A DNA stretch of 40,843 nt from Cognatishimia activa (GTDB lineage: Bacteria; Pseudomonadota; Alphaproteobacteria; Rhodobacterales; Rhodobacteraceae), in the NCBI RefSeq assembly GCF_001458335.1, contig NZ_CYTO01000024.1, positions 765,803-806,645 of the forward strand. Direction: 5' to 3'. The position numbers and the translations under genes were made by a program. Below, piece by piece: positions 17,002 through 25,557 of the stretch. The notes under the pieces were generated by a model. That model searched no databases and was not told the origin of the DNA. It saw only the letters and a list, made by a program, of their open reading frames with translations. Each line of letters opens with the position of its first letter. Position 1 is the stretch's first letter.

Positions 17002-17018
17002 TGGTCATATGTTGACCA
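17002..17018. promoter_or_regulatory. Palindrome in the pepA/lptF divergent promoter region
   Basis: TGGTCA-TATGT-TGACCA is a perfect 6-5-6 inverted repeat, 40 bases upstream of pepA and 72 bases upstream of lptF. It looks like a dimeric regulator site. The regulator is unknown and binding is not shown. Confidence 0.45.
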
Positions 17019-17089
17019 GATAGCAGTTTTCCCTCTGGTGAATTTGCATTAAGGTCAGCGCTACGGATTTCTTGCCTGGGGGGCAAAGC

Positions 17090-18205
17090 GTGAGCAGATT
17101 CGACCGCTATTTGCTGTCGCAACTAATGATGCTGTTTGGCTTCTTTGCGTTGGTGTTGGTGTCCGTCTACTGGGTCAACCGTGCGGTCATTCTTTTTGAT
17201 CGTTTGATTGCCGATGGCCAACCCATTTCGACCTTCTTCGAATTCACCATTCTGAGCCTGCCTGCGGTCATTAAGTTGATCTTACCCATCGCGACTTTCG
17301 CAGCGGCGACCTATGTGACCAACCGTCTGTCGACCGAAAGCGAGTTGGTGGTCATGCAGTCCACGGGTTTTAGCCCTTGGCGCTTGGGCCGCCCGTTTTT
17401 GATCTTTGGTTTATTGGTTGGCGCAATGATGGCCGCTCTGTCGCTGTTTTTGGTACCATTGAGCTCCACCCAGCTGGATCAACGAGAACGAGAAGTGGCA
17501 GAGAACGCAACCGCCCGGCTTTTAACTGAGGGTACATTTCTTGAACCCTCGCCTGGTGTCGTTTTCTACATTCGAGAGATCGACAGCAGCGGTGTTCTAA
17601 GTGACGTGTTCCTAGCGGATCATTCCAATCCAGATCAAACGGTCACCTATACGGCGACCGAAGCCTACCTGATTAAGTCCGAGAATGGTCCCAAACTGAT
17701 CATGGTTGACGGTTTAGCGCAAGTTGTGCAGGCCAGTGATAATCGCCTTTTTACCACCAACTTTGCTGATTTTACTTATGATATCAGTGGTTTTCTCTCT
17801 CAAGGCTCAAACCGTCGGAAGACCCTTGAACGGGCGAGTACCATGGAGCTGCTGACTGAGGGCGAAGAACTGGCTGCTCTGCTCAATTTGCCAAATGGCT
17901 GGATCAAAGCAGAGCTCCATGGTCGCATCACGCAAATTTTCATGTGCGCGATCGCGGCGATGGTTGGTTTCGCGACCCTTCTGCTCGGGGGATACAGTCG
18001 TTTTGGGGTTTGGCAGAATATTGTCTACGCCTTTATGATTTTGATCCTATTGGAAGGCATTCGAAATGGTGTGACCGATCCCGTGCGGAAAGATGAGGGC
18101 ATCTGGCCGCTTATGTATCTACCACCAGCGATTGGCACGGCTGTTGTCGTAGGTATGCTGTTCTCTAAAACGAGAACCTTTCGCAGGCGCGGGGTTCCGG
18201 CATGA
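17090..18205 (+). CDS. lptF: LPS export ABC transporter permease LptF
   Basis: One of the paired inner-membrane permeases of the LptB2FG complex that extracts lipopolysaccharide from the inner membrane and pushes it along the LptA/LptC bridge. The 371 residues contain three N-terminal and three C-terminal helices around a periplasmic beta-jellyroll (about residues 130-260). The start MSRFDRYLLSQLMMLFGFF is typical for the order. The GTG at 17090 after a G-rich stretch is preferred; a TTG at 17072 would add six residues. It overlaps lptG by four bases. Confidence 0.95.
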   Translation: MSRFDRYLLSQLMMLFGFFALVLVSVYWVNRAVILFDRLIADGQPISTFFEFTILSLPAVIKLILPIATFAAATYVTNRLSTESELVVMQSTGFSPWRLGRPFLIFGLLVGAMMAALSLFLVPLSSTQLDQREREVAENATARLLTEGTFLEPSPGVVFYIREIDSSGVLSDVFLADHSNPDQTVTYTATEAYLIKSENGPKLIMVDGLAQVVQASDNRLFTTNFADFTYDISGFLSQGSNRRKTLERASTMELLTEGEELAALLNLPNGWIKAELHGRITQIFMCAIAAMVGFATLLLGGYSRFGVWQNIVYAFMILILLEGIRNGVTDPVRKDEGIWPLMYLPPAIGTAVVVGMLFSKTRTFRRRGVPA

Positions 18206-19299
18206 CACTTTACTTTTATTTCGCGCGAAAATTTCTGTGGGCTTTCCTCGCATTGACCGGTGTTTTCGCTGCCATTCTGTTGTTGTTCGATTTGGTCGAG
18301 CATCTCCGTAGGTTTGACACCTCGACAGTAGGTTATGTGGCGATCTTCGAATTGATGTTGTTGAACATGCCAAAAGAACTTTATCAGATCATTCCGTTGA
18401 TCATGATCCTAAGTTCGCTGGTGTTGTTCCTCAATTTAGCCCGCAGCAGTGAGCTTGTTGTCACCCGCGCCAGCGGACGCTCGGCATTAATATCGCTGTT
18501 GTCACCAGTAACCGTTGCACTTTTTATCGGCCTTTTTGGGGTCACAACTCTTAACCCGATCGTTGCAGCAACGACAAAACGTTACGATGACCAAGCGGCA
18601 GCCATTAGAAGCGGTGGCGGGAATGTACTTACATTCTCCAGAGACGGGATTTGGTTGCGGCAAGGCGGAGATACCGGCCAGACTGTTATCTTTGCCGAGG
18701 GAGCCAATCACGATGCGACGTCTTTGCGAGGCGCAATCTTCGTTACATTTGGCGATGGCACGGGCCCCGTGCGCCGGATACACGCAGACACCGCGCAATT
18801 AACCGATGGCGAATGGCGGCTGACAAACGCAAAAATCTGGCCACTTGCTATGGGAATAAATTCCGAAGCAGAATCCGAGGTCGCTGCTGAACTTGCCTTG
18901 CCGACCAGCCTTACTGCAGAACAAATTCGTGACGGTTTCGGCAAACCCCGCACGGTGTCCGTTTGGGAGCTCCCCAGACTAATTAATCAATTGGAAGACG
19001 CGGGCTTTTCGGCACGGCGTCATACCATGTGGCTGCATATGGAATTGGCGCAGCCGATTTTCTTGATCGCAATGGTGCTCGTCAGCGCTGCATTCACAAT
19101 GCGCCATACGCGAATGGGTCGCACCGGGCTCGCTTCGCTTCTCGCGACCATGTCAGGCTTTGGACTCTACTATGTGAGGAACTTTGCTCAAATTCTTGGG
19201 GAGAATGGGCAAATCCCTATTGAACTCGCTGCGTGGACACCGCCTATTGCAAGTGTGTTTCTCGCACTTGGGTTATTGTTGCATATGGAAGACGGATGA
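18202..19299 (+). CDS. lptG: LPS export ABC transporter permease LptG
   Basis: Partner permease of LptF, 365 residues. It has helices at about residues 10-32, 50-80 and 100-120, a periplasmic jellyroll domain (about 130-255), and C-terminal helices at about 275-360. The segment RHTMWLHMELAQPIFLIAMVLVSAAFTMRHTRMGRTG is characteristic. The start ATG overlaps the lptF stop, and its stop overlaps the lptD start (both ATGA), so the three are translationally coupled. The ATPase LptB is not in the window. Confidence 0.96.
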   Translation: MTLYFYFARKFLWAFLALTGVFAAILLLFDLVEHLRRFDTSTVGYVAIFELMLLNMPKELYQIIPLIMILSSLVLFLNLARSSELVVTRASGRSALISLLSPVTVALFIGLFGVTTLNPIVAATTKRYDDQAAAIRSGGGNVLTFSRDGIWLRQGGDTGQTVIFAEGANHDATSLRGAIFVTFGDGTGPVRRIHADTAQLTDGEWRLTNAKIWPLAMGINSEAESEVAAELALPTSLTAEQIRDGFGKPRTVSVWELPRLINQLEDAGFSARRHTMWLHMELAQPIFLIAMVLVSAAFTMRHTRMGRTGLASLLATMSGFGLYYVRNFAQILGENGQIPIELAAWTPPIASVFLALGLLLHMEDG

Positions 19300-21473
19300 C
19301 GGGTTTGACGGCTAGAATATCAGCGCGCAACCGAGCATGGTTGGCGGCCATATCCATTGCGACCCTGACTGCGACGATGACAGTCCCCGCTCAGGCTCAG
19401 GACCAACGCGATGAACAAGTTATCCTCGTAGCTGACTCTGTGTTCCTGCAAGCCAATAATCTTTTGACTGCCACGGGCAATATTGAGGCGTTTTACGGCG
19501 ACACCAAACTCACAGCCTCTAAAATCATCTACGACGGTGCAACTGATACGATCTCTATAGAAGGGCCGATCGAACTTACTGGTCCAGATGGCTTTCAGGT
19601 TTTTGCGTCAATGGCGGAGCTGGACGCTGATCTGAAGAATGGATTGATCAAGAGCGCTCGGCTGGTCTTAAACGAACAGCTCGAGGTCAGAGCGCAGGAA
19701 ATGCGGCGCGTGAATGGTCGCCGATCTGAATTGCATAAAGCCACGGCTACATCATGTAAAACCTGCGAAAATGGAGAGCCCCCGCTTTGGCAAATCCGCG
19801 CGAAAAAGGTGACGCATGATCAAGACGAGCAACAGCTTTATTTTGATCAGGCGCAGTTTCGCGTTTTTGATGTTCCAATTTTTTATGTTCCCCGTCTGCG
19901 ATTGCCGGATCCAACCCTAGAGCGTGCAACCGGATTTCTCATTCCCAGCATTAGGGCGCGGTCTCGTTTAGGGACTGGTATTCGCATTCCATATTTCATC
20001 GCCATAGGGGATCACAAAGACCTGACTCTGACGCCATATATCGCAACGAATACGCGAACCCTCGAATGGGGTTATCGGCAGGCCTTCCGAAACGGCGATA
20101 TTTCCTTTGAAGGCGCAATTTCTAAGGACGACTTTAGCGGATACGACAGTCGGGCTTATGTGTTTGGATCCGGACAGTTCGATCTTAAGCGCGATTACAA
20201 ACTCAGCTTTCAGATTCAGCGCGTATCCGACGCAAGCTATTTGCCGGACTACGACTACTCAAGTCAGGACCGCCTTAGCAGCGACATAACGATTTCGCGT
20301 GTCAATCGCTCTGAAAACACTCAACTTTCGATCACCAATTTTGAGACGATCCGGACAGGCGAAGACAATGAAACAATTCCTTCATGGGTTGTGTCAGCGA
20401 GAAAACAGAAACGATTCAGCCCCGCTTTGATTGGCGGCGAAGCATTGTGGGAATTGGAAGCACATAGCCACTACCGGATTTCATCGGCTGATACCGTTGG
20501 GCGCGATGTGAATCGGGTGAATGCCGCAATTGATTGGCGCAAGAATTGGGTGTTTGGGTCTGGATTGGAGTTGGGGACACAAGCGGGCATGGCGCTGGAC
20601 GTCATCGACACGCACCAAGACAGTACGGTGAGCGACCGAAGCTATATGGAACTCACACCATCCACGTCAGTCACCTTGCGATATCCGTGGATCAAGCGCG
20701 CGGGGAATGGCGCGACCTATGTCGTCGAACCCATCGCGCAGGTCGGCTGGAGCGGTGGTACCCTGCGCGCTGGTAGCCCAAATACGATTGCAAATGACGA
20801 AAGCACTCGCGTTGAGTTTGATGAAGGCAATCTGCTGTCTTTGTCTCGTTTCCCTTCCGACGACCGCCGCGAACATGGTTTTGTTGCAGCCTGGGGGCTG
20901 AATTGGAGTCGATTTGCAGAAGATTGGTCCACCCACCTTACATTTGGCCAAGTGGTGCGGGACGAAACACATCCGGACTTCACCGCAAGCTCCGGGCTTC
21001 AGTCCACGACTTCGGATTTTCTTGTTGCCGCAAAATTCGAAAACGCGTCTGGATTGCAATTTAGTACACGCGCTTTGATCGATGGAATCGAAGGATTAAA
21101 CAAAGCTGAAGCACGCGGTGGCTGGCACAATGATAAACTCGCATTGGACGCGACATACATCTGGCTTGATGGGGATCTTGAAGAAGATCGACCTAATGAC
21201 CTTTCCGAATGGAATTTTGATGGGTCATACCGCATGGGCCAACATTGGACCGGATTGGCCAACTGGCGCTACGACGTGGCGAGTAGAGCGACGGCTGAGG
21301 CAGGGGTCGGCGTCCAATATCGCAACGAATGTGTGAAAGCGAAATTTGAAGTTTCACGTCGATTTACATCGTCGTCTGCGGTACAACCAGCCACGGATTA
21401 CAGCTTTCTAGTTGAAATTCTCGGCTTTTCGTCGAAAACAATAGATAAAACCTATGCGCGGACGTGCAACTAG
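19296..21473 (+). CDS. lptD: LPS assembly outer-membrane protein LptD
   Basis: A 725-residue outer-membrane beta-barrel that, with LptE, inserts lipopolysaccharide into the outer leaflet. A long N-terminal signal peptide (cleavage after about VPAQAQ) is followed by an OstA/LptA-like jellyroll (ADSVFLQANNLLTATGNIEAFY) and a barrel of about 26 strands. The domain-linking cysteines appear as Cys154 and Cys157 (a CxxC) and Cys679 and Cys724. This compares with two plus two in E. coli, where the disulfides are required for maturation. The ATG at 19296 overlaps the lptG stop. An upstream in-frame start inside lptG is rejected. Confidence 0.95.
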   Translation: MTGLTARISARNRAWLAAISIATLTATMTVPAQAQDQRDEQVILVADSVFLQANNLLTATGNIEAFYGDTKLTASKIIYDGATDTISIEGPIELTGPDGFQVFASMAELDADLKNGLIKSARLVLNEQLEVRAQEMRRVNGRRSELHKATATSCKTCENGEPPLWQIRAKKVTHDQDEQQLYFDQAQFRVFDVPIFYVPRLRLPDPTLERATGFLIPSIRARSRLGTGIRIPYFIAIGDHKDLTLTPYIATNTRTLEWGYRQAFRNGDISFEGAISKDDFSGYDSRAYVFGSGQFDLKRDYKLSFQIQRVSDASYLPDYDYSSQDRLSSDITISRVNRSENTQLSITNFETIRTGEDNETIPSWVVSARKQKRFSPALIGGEALWELEAHSHYRISSADTVGRDVNRVNAAIDWRKNWVFGSGLELGTQAGMALDVIDTHQDSTVSDRSYMELTPSTSVTLRYPWIKRAGNGATYVVEPIAQVGWSGGTLRAGSPNTIANDESTRVEFDEGNLLSLSRFPSDDRREHGFVAAWGLNWSRFAEDWSTHLTFGQVVRDETHPDFTASSGLQSTTSDFLVAAKFENASGLQFSTRALIDGIEGLNKAEARGGWHNDKLALDATYIWLDGDLEEDRPNDLSEWNFDGSYRMGQHWTGLANWRYDVASRATAEAGVGVQYRNECVKAKFEVSRRFTSSSAVQPATDYSFLVEILGFSSKTIDKTYARTCN

Positions 21474-21492
21474 ACGGCAGGATGAGGCTAAA

Positions 21493-22710
21493 ATGAAGTT
21501 CAGAGCTTTGATTTTCGGTGCATTGACCATGAGCGCTGTTGGATTGGCACCTGCGGCTTTGTTGGCACAAAGCCTTTTTGGTCCTGCTGCGACTGTGAAT
21601 GACTCAGTGGTCACCAACTATGAAGTCGATCAGCGCGCAAAGTTTTATAAGCTGATCCGCCGCCTTGGGAACCTTGAGAAACTTGCGCTTGAAGATCTGA
21701 TTGAAGATCGCCTGAAATCCCAAGCCGCAAGTTCCATCGGCATCGAAGTTGACCAAAATCAGCTTGAAGCCGGTATGACTGAATTTGCAGCACGTGCCGA
21801 TCTTAAAACACCCGAATTCATCAAAGCGATTGCCTCGGAAGGCGTTGATGTTCACACATTCCGGGATTTTGTACGTACCGGTCTTCTTTGGCGCGGCGTT
21901 GTACAGGCGCGTTTTCAGGGCCGTGTACAGATTTCCGAAGCTGAGATTGACGCGGCACTTGGCAGTTCGGGTCAAGCAGGTCTGAGGGTTCTGCTCTCGG
22001 AAATTATCATTCCGGTCACACCGCAGACCGAAGAACAGGTACGCGATCTGGCCAACCAAATCAGTGAAATCAAATCCTACCGCGATTTTGCGGAAGCCGC
22101 GCGTCAATACTCTGCATCGGGTTCGCGCAACAATGATGGACGCCTCGAATGGCTCCCTCTGACGCGCCTGCCAGGACCTTTGCAGCCCGTCATTTTGGAA
22201 CTGAAACCGGGTGAAGTCACCGCTCCTCTTGAATTAGAGGGCGCGATTGCTGTTTTCCAAATGCGCGGTATCGAAGAGGTGCCGGTCAAAAAGGCAGCAA
22301 TCGCTGCAATCGAATACGGCGTGTTGCGCTTGCCGGGTGGTCGTAACCCGGAGACGATTGCCCGAGCAGAAGAAATTCGAGGCAATATCGACACCTGCGA
22401 TGATCTGTATGGTGTGAATTTTGGTGGCCCAGAAGAGGCGCTCGCCATTGAAGCGCGTCAGCCTTCCGAAATCCCTCGTGGTGTTGCTTTGGAACTGGCG
22501 AAACTCGACCGGCATGAAGTGTCCACTGCCCTGACATCTCAGGATGGCAGCCAGCTGCTCTTCATCATGATGTGTGGCCGCACAGCGACTGTGAACGAAG
22601 AAGCGACCCGCGAAGACGTTTTGAATGCCCTACGCAACCGCCGTCTCAACTCCTATGCAGACGGCTATCTGGAGCAACTGCGTGCAGACGCGGTGATCGA
22701 AATCAAATGA
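21493..22710 (+). CDS. surA: SurA-like periplasmic chaperone / peptidylprolyl isomerase
   Basis: 405 residues: signal peptide (MKFRALIFGALTMSAVGLAPAALLAQ), a SurA N-terminal domain (AATVNDSVVTNYEVDQR, about 30-170) and one parvulin domain (about 175-280; RVLLSEIIIP, FAEAARQYS, GRLEWLPLTRLP). E. coli SurA has two parvulin domains; this one has a single domain plus a C-terminal module with Cys302 and Cys361 that may form a disulfide. It lies between lptD and pdxA, which supports a role in folding LptD and other outer-membrane proteins. The ATG at 21493 has GAGG at good spacing. Confidence 0.93.
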   Translation: MKFRALIFGALTMSAVGLAPAALLAQSLFGPAATVNDSVVTNYEVDQRAKFYKLIRRLGNLEKLALEDLIEDRLKSQAASSIGIEVDQNQLEAGMTEFAARADLKTPEFIKAIASEGVDVHTFRDFVRTGLLWRGVVQARFQGRVQISEAEIDAALGSSGQAGLRVLLSEIIIPVTPQTEEQVRDLANQISEIKSYRDFAEAARQYSASGSRNNDGRLEWLPLTRLPGPLQPVILELKPGEVTAPLELEGAIAVFQMRGIEEVPVKKAAIAAIEYGVLRLPGGRNPETIARAEEIRGNIDTCDDLYGVNFGGPEEALAIEARQPSEIPRGVALELAKLDRHEVSTALTSQDGSQLLFIMMCGRTATVNEEATREDVLNALRNRRLNSYADGYLEQLRADAVIEIK

Positions 22711-23705
22711 ACACACCCTCTTCGTCAGCGCCCATCGCGTTGACTTGTGGAGAGCCTGCAGGCGTTGGCTTAGAACTCGCTGAAGCGGCTTGGTTAAGGC
22801 TGAAGGGCGAGCTGGTTTTCTTTTTGATTGCGGACCCAGCGCATCTTACAGGCTCTGCCCCGGTTCAGATGATCGAAAGCCCTGCTGAGGCCGCTGCGGT
22901 GATGCCAACCGCCCTGCCCGTTTTACCGCATCAATTTGCTGGCAAAGCGACCAAGGGCACTCCTGATCCGGCCAATGCTCAGGGTGTGATCGATGTGATT
23001 GCACGAGCTGTCGATTTTGCGACGACTGGTGAGGCGTCGGCAGTCTGCACGGCACCTATTCACAAGAAAGCCCTGAAAGACGGTGCTGACTTCCGCTGGC
23101 CCGGGCATACTGAATACTTGGCCGACCTCGCCGGTGTGGATCAGGTAGTTATGATGCTTGCGAGCGACGAGCTGCGCGTGGTGCCCACAACGATCCACAT
23201 TGCGCTCTCTGAGGTACCCGCCGAACTTACGCAAGACCTGCTGCGCCGCACCATTGAGATCACCGATATCGATCTGAAAAAATACTTTGGTATCAAAAAT
23301 CCTCGCTTGGCGGTCGCCGGGCTCAATCCACATGCAGGTGAAGGCGGTGTGATGGGGTATGAAGATGCAACCGTCATTGCGCCGGTGGTCTCGGAACTGG
23401 TTTCAGAAGGTTATGATCTAAACGGGCCTCTCTCTGCTGACACCATGTTTCACGCCCGCGCGCGTCAGTCCTATGATGCAGCAATTTGCATGTATCACGA
23501 CCAAGCGCTGATCCCGATCAAAACCTTGGACTTTGATCGTGGGGTGAACGTCACTTTGGGCCTACCTTTCATTCGCACGTCTCCCGACCATGGCACTGCT
23601 TTTGACATAGCTGGCAAAGGTATTGCCAATCCAACGAGCACCATCGAAGCGCTCCGCTTAGCTGCAAAAATGGCCAAGGCGCGCGAAAAAGCGGTTGTGG
23701 CTTAG
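22707..23705 (+). CDS. pdxA: 4-hydroxythreonine-4-phosphate dehydrogenase
   Basis: Oxidises 4-phospho-hydroxythreonine with NAD in the DXP-dependent route to pyridoxal 5'-phosphate. The 332 residues begin with the family pattern ALTCGEPAGVG and include CTAPIHKKAL, FRWPGHTEYLA, GLNPHAGEGGVMGYED, MYHDQALIPIK and RTSPDHGTAFDIAGKG, where the metal-ligand histidines lie. The ATG overlaps the surA stop (ATGA). The surA-pdxA-rsmA order matches E. coli. A long upstream in-frame extension inside surA is rejected. Confidence 0.96.
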   Translation: MNTPSSSAPIALTCGEPAGVGLELAEAAWLRLKGELVFFLIADPAHLTGSAPVQMIESPAEAAAVMPTALPVLPHQFAGKATKGTPDPANAQGVIDVIARAVDFATTGEASAVCTAPIHKKALKDGADFRWPGHTEYLADLAGVDQVVMMLASDELRVVPTTIHIALSEVPAELTQDLLRRTIEITDIDLKKYFGIKNPRLAVAGLNPHAGEGGVMGYEDATVIAPVVSELVSEGYDLNGPLSADTMFHARARQSYDAAICMYHDQALIPIKTLDFDRGVNVTLGLPFIRTSPDHGTAFDIAGKGIANPTSTIEALRLAAKMAKAREKAVVA

Positions 23706-23729
23706 GGGCGTTCTGGCCCAAAAGGACCT

Positions 23730-24572
23730 ATGGCCGGTATTGATACACTCCCTCCGCTGCGCGACGTCATCGAAACTCATGGCATCGCTGCGCGTAAATC
23801 CCTTGGGCAAAACTTTCTGCTCGATCTCAACCTGACCGCAAAAATTGCCCGTCAGGCGGGGGACTTGAGCGAATGTGATATTCTTGAGATCGGTCCCGGT
23901 CCGGGGGGCTTGACCCGTGGTCTGCTGGCTGAAGGTGCACGCAAAGTTCTGGCGATTGAAAAAGACGAGCGCTGCATGGCGGCTTTGGCTGAAATTTCAG
24001 AGGCTTATCCGGGGAAGCTCAACGTCATAAATGGCGACGCGCTTGAGGTCGATCCGATGGCACATTTGACGCCGCCCATTCGAGTGGCCGCCAATCTGCC
24101 CTACAATGTGGGCACTGAACTCCTCGTCCGTTGGCTGACACCAAAAGAATGGCCGCCCTTCTGGCAGAGCCTCACGTTGATGTTCCAAAAAGAAGTGGCG
24201 GAACGCATTACCGCCCAGCCCGGCAGCAAAGCCTACGGACGTTTGGGTATCCTCGCCCAATGGCGAACCGATGCGCGCATCGTCATCAACCTGCCGCCAG
24301 AAGCCTTCAGCCCACCGCCAAAAGTCAGCAGCGCAGTCGTCCATCTCAAAGCACTGGAAAAGCCGCGTTTTGACGCTGACGCTGCAGTGTTGTCGAAAGT
24401 CGTGGCCGCAGCGTTCAATCAGCGCCGCAAGATGTTGCGCTCATCGTTGAAAGGCGTCGCGAGCGATATGGAAGATCGTTTGGTGGCTGCGGGGATCAAG
24501 CCAACGGATCGCGCGGAAGTGGTGCCGCTAGAGGGGTTTTGTGCCTTGGCTCGGGAGGTGGCAAAAGGTTAA
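23730..24572 (+). CDS. rsmA: 16S rRNA (adenine(1518)-N(6)/adenine(1519)-N(6))-dimethyltransferase
   Basis: Dimethylates two adjacent adenosines in helix 45 of 16S rRNA, a late checkpoint in 30S maturation. The 280 residues contain [10 protein letters not shown], the SAM motif [16 protein letters not shown], the acidic [24 protein letters not shown] with the catalytic NLPY, and [14 protein letters not shown] in the C-terminal domain. It begins 24 bases after pdxA and closes the operon, with a strong hairpin right after its stop codon. Confidence 0.97.
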   Translation: MAGIDTLPPLRDVIETHGIAARKSLGQNFLLDLNLTAKIARQAGDLSECDILEIGPGPGGLTRGLLAEGARKVLAIEKDERCMAALAEISEAYPGKLNVINGDALEVDPMAHLTPPIRVAANLPYNVGTELLVRWLTPKEWPPFWQSLTLMFQKEVAERITAQPGSKAYGRLGILAQWRTDARIVINLPPEAFSPPPKVSSAVVHLKALEKPRFDADAAVLSKVVAAAFNQRRKMLRSSLKGVASDMEDRLVAAGIKPTDRAEVVPLEGFCALAREVAKG

Positions 24573-24597
24573 AACAGACCCAAAATTGGGTCTGTTT
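24572..24597. terminator. Strong hairpin terminator after rsmA
   Basis: AAACAGACCCAA (24572-24583) pairs perfectly with TTGGGTCTGTTT (24586-24597), starting at the last base of the rsmA stop codon. It ends in T bases on the plus strand. On the minus strand the stem also ends in TTT, so it can serve the convergent membrane-protein gene too. Confidence 0.82.
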
Positions 24598-24615
24598 GGG
24601 CTTTAGATCTTCTAA

Positions 24616-25026
24616 CTAAGTAGCCGGGTTTGGCGCTTCCGAGTTGGCCTTTTTCCAAGGTGGCGTCTCGCCGCTCTCAAATTTTTGTTTTGGCTTCGAT
24701 GCATTTTTGAAGCGTACCAATGCAAACATGTTGAAGAAGTGCATGCCACCGAGAAACAGGACGGCCATACCAACCTTCGTACTGACAAATTCGACAGAAC
24801 TCACCACGTCGTGTGGACGCTGACCATATTCCAAAGCAACGGTAACAAATCCGATATTAACCAGATAGAAGCCGACCAAAAGTAAATGGTTGACGGAGTC
24901 GGCAAGCTGTTCCCTGCTCTTGAATGCATCAATAAGGAACATATGTCCGTTCTTGCTTAATGTACGTCCAACTAAGACCGTCGCGACAAGGCTGATCGCG
25001 ATGTAAGCAGCATAGGTATATAGCAT
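24616..25026 (-). CDS. Small integral membrane protein of unknown function, paired with ArsR-type gene
   Basis: 136 residues that I do not recognise by name. Three hydrophobic helices are visible, at about residues 3-20, 46-65 and 83-105, with a charged Pro/Lys-rich C-terminal tail (about 106-136). Polar residues including two His lie near the helix ends (GGMHFFNMF, SVNHLLLV). No enzyme motif or cysteine is seen. GGAG lies eight bases before the ATG. It is divergent from an ArsR-type gene across about 98 bases filled with 8-bp repeats, so it is probably controlled by that repressor. Ion transport or membrane stress response would be guesses. Confidence 0.78.
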   Translation of the reverse strand: MLYTYAAYIAISLVATVLVGRTLSKNGHMFLIDAFKSREQLADSVNHLLLVGFYLVNIGFVTVALEYGQRPHDVVSSVEFVSTKVGMAVLFLGGMHFFNMFALVRFKNASKPKQKFESGETPPWKKANSEAPNPAT

Positions 25027-25045
25027 ATTGAAATCTCCATAGGGT

Positions 25046-25117
25046 TTAGTATATTTAGTTAAGTAGCTAATTATCTATCGCATCGATTAGTTAATTAGTC
25101 AATTAGCTAATTGGAGA
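25046..25117. repeat. 8-bp tandem repeat array between the divergent membrane-protein and ArsR-type genes
   Basis: Read in eights from 25054, the rows are TTTAGTTA, AGTAGCTA, ATTATCTA, TCGCATCG, ATTAGTTA, ATTAGTCA, ATTAGCTA and ATTGGAGA. All but the fourth keep the frame of an ATTAGYTA unit, and the last merges into the Shine-Dalgarno of the ArsR-type gene. A perfect 12-bp palindrome, AATTAGCTAATT, spans 25101-25112. This fits an operator array for the adjacent winged-helix repressor, able to block both promoters. That role is inferred. Confidence 0.65.
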
Positions 25118-25124
25118 AATTCAA

Positions 25125-25430
25125 ATGGATAGCGTATTTCAGGCCCTTGCGTCCGCTCCCCGCCGCAAGATTTTAGCCTACTTGTCGTCCACCGACCTGA
25201 CTGCCGGCGAAATAGCGGAACGCTTTGATATGTCTAAACCCTCGATTTCCAAGCATTTAAGCGTCTTGGAGGCAGCTGGACTGATAAAAGGCACCAAGAA
25301 AGGTCAATTCGTGACCTATTCATTGATTTCAGAGAACATCACCAACGTTTTGAACGGATTTGTTCAAGATGTTTGTCCGGTTTCACGCCCACTTAAGAAG
25401 GAAAGTAAAGAAATTGCCGAAGGAAAATAG
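25125..25430 (+). CDS. ArsR/SmtB-fold winged-helix transcriptional regulator
   Basis: 101 residues: MDSVFQALASAPRRKILAYL, recognition region MSKPSISKHLSVLEAAGLI, and wing GTKKGQFVTYSLI. It is most like the SdpR-type subgroup of ArsR proteins. The metal-binding ELCVCD-type motif is absent and the only cysteine (DVCPVSRP) is near the C-terminus, so classic metal sensing is unlikely. The Shine-Dalgarno GGAG is part of the last repeat of the upstream array, which suggests autorepression. It is divergent from a small membrane protein, an arrangement reminiscent of regulator/membrane-protein pairs such as SdpR/SdpI, although the partner is not SdpI-like. Confidence 0.9.
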   Translation: MDSVFQALASAPRRKILAYLSSTDLTAGEIAERFDMSKPSISKHLSVLEAAGLIKGTKKGQFVTYSLISENITNVLNGFVQDVCPVSRPLKKESKEIAEGK

Positions 25431-25502
25431 GGCGATACCTGAGTTGAAATTGCACGGCACCACCTGTTCCATGTTATGATAAGAGCGCAACAACTGATTG
25501 GT

Positions 25503-25530
25503 AAAAAAATGGCCCACGGTTAGCGGGCCA
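25503..25530 (-). terminator. Intrinsic terminator after the DUF4167 gene
   Basis: On the minus strand, TGGCCC pairs with GGGCCA across a nine-base loop and is followed by a run of seven T (25503-25510 region). It lies about 28 bases past the stop codon of the DUF4167 gene. Confidence 0.75.
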
Positions 25531-25557
25531 ATATAAATTTAAAATTCTGACGTTTCT

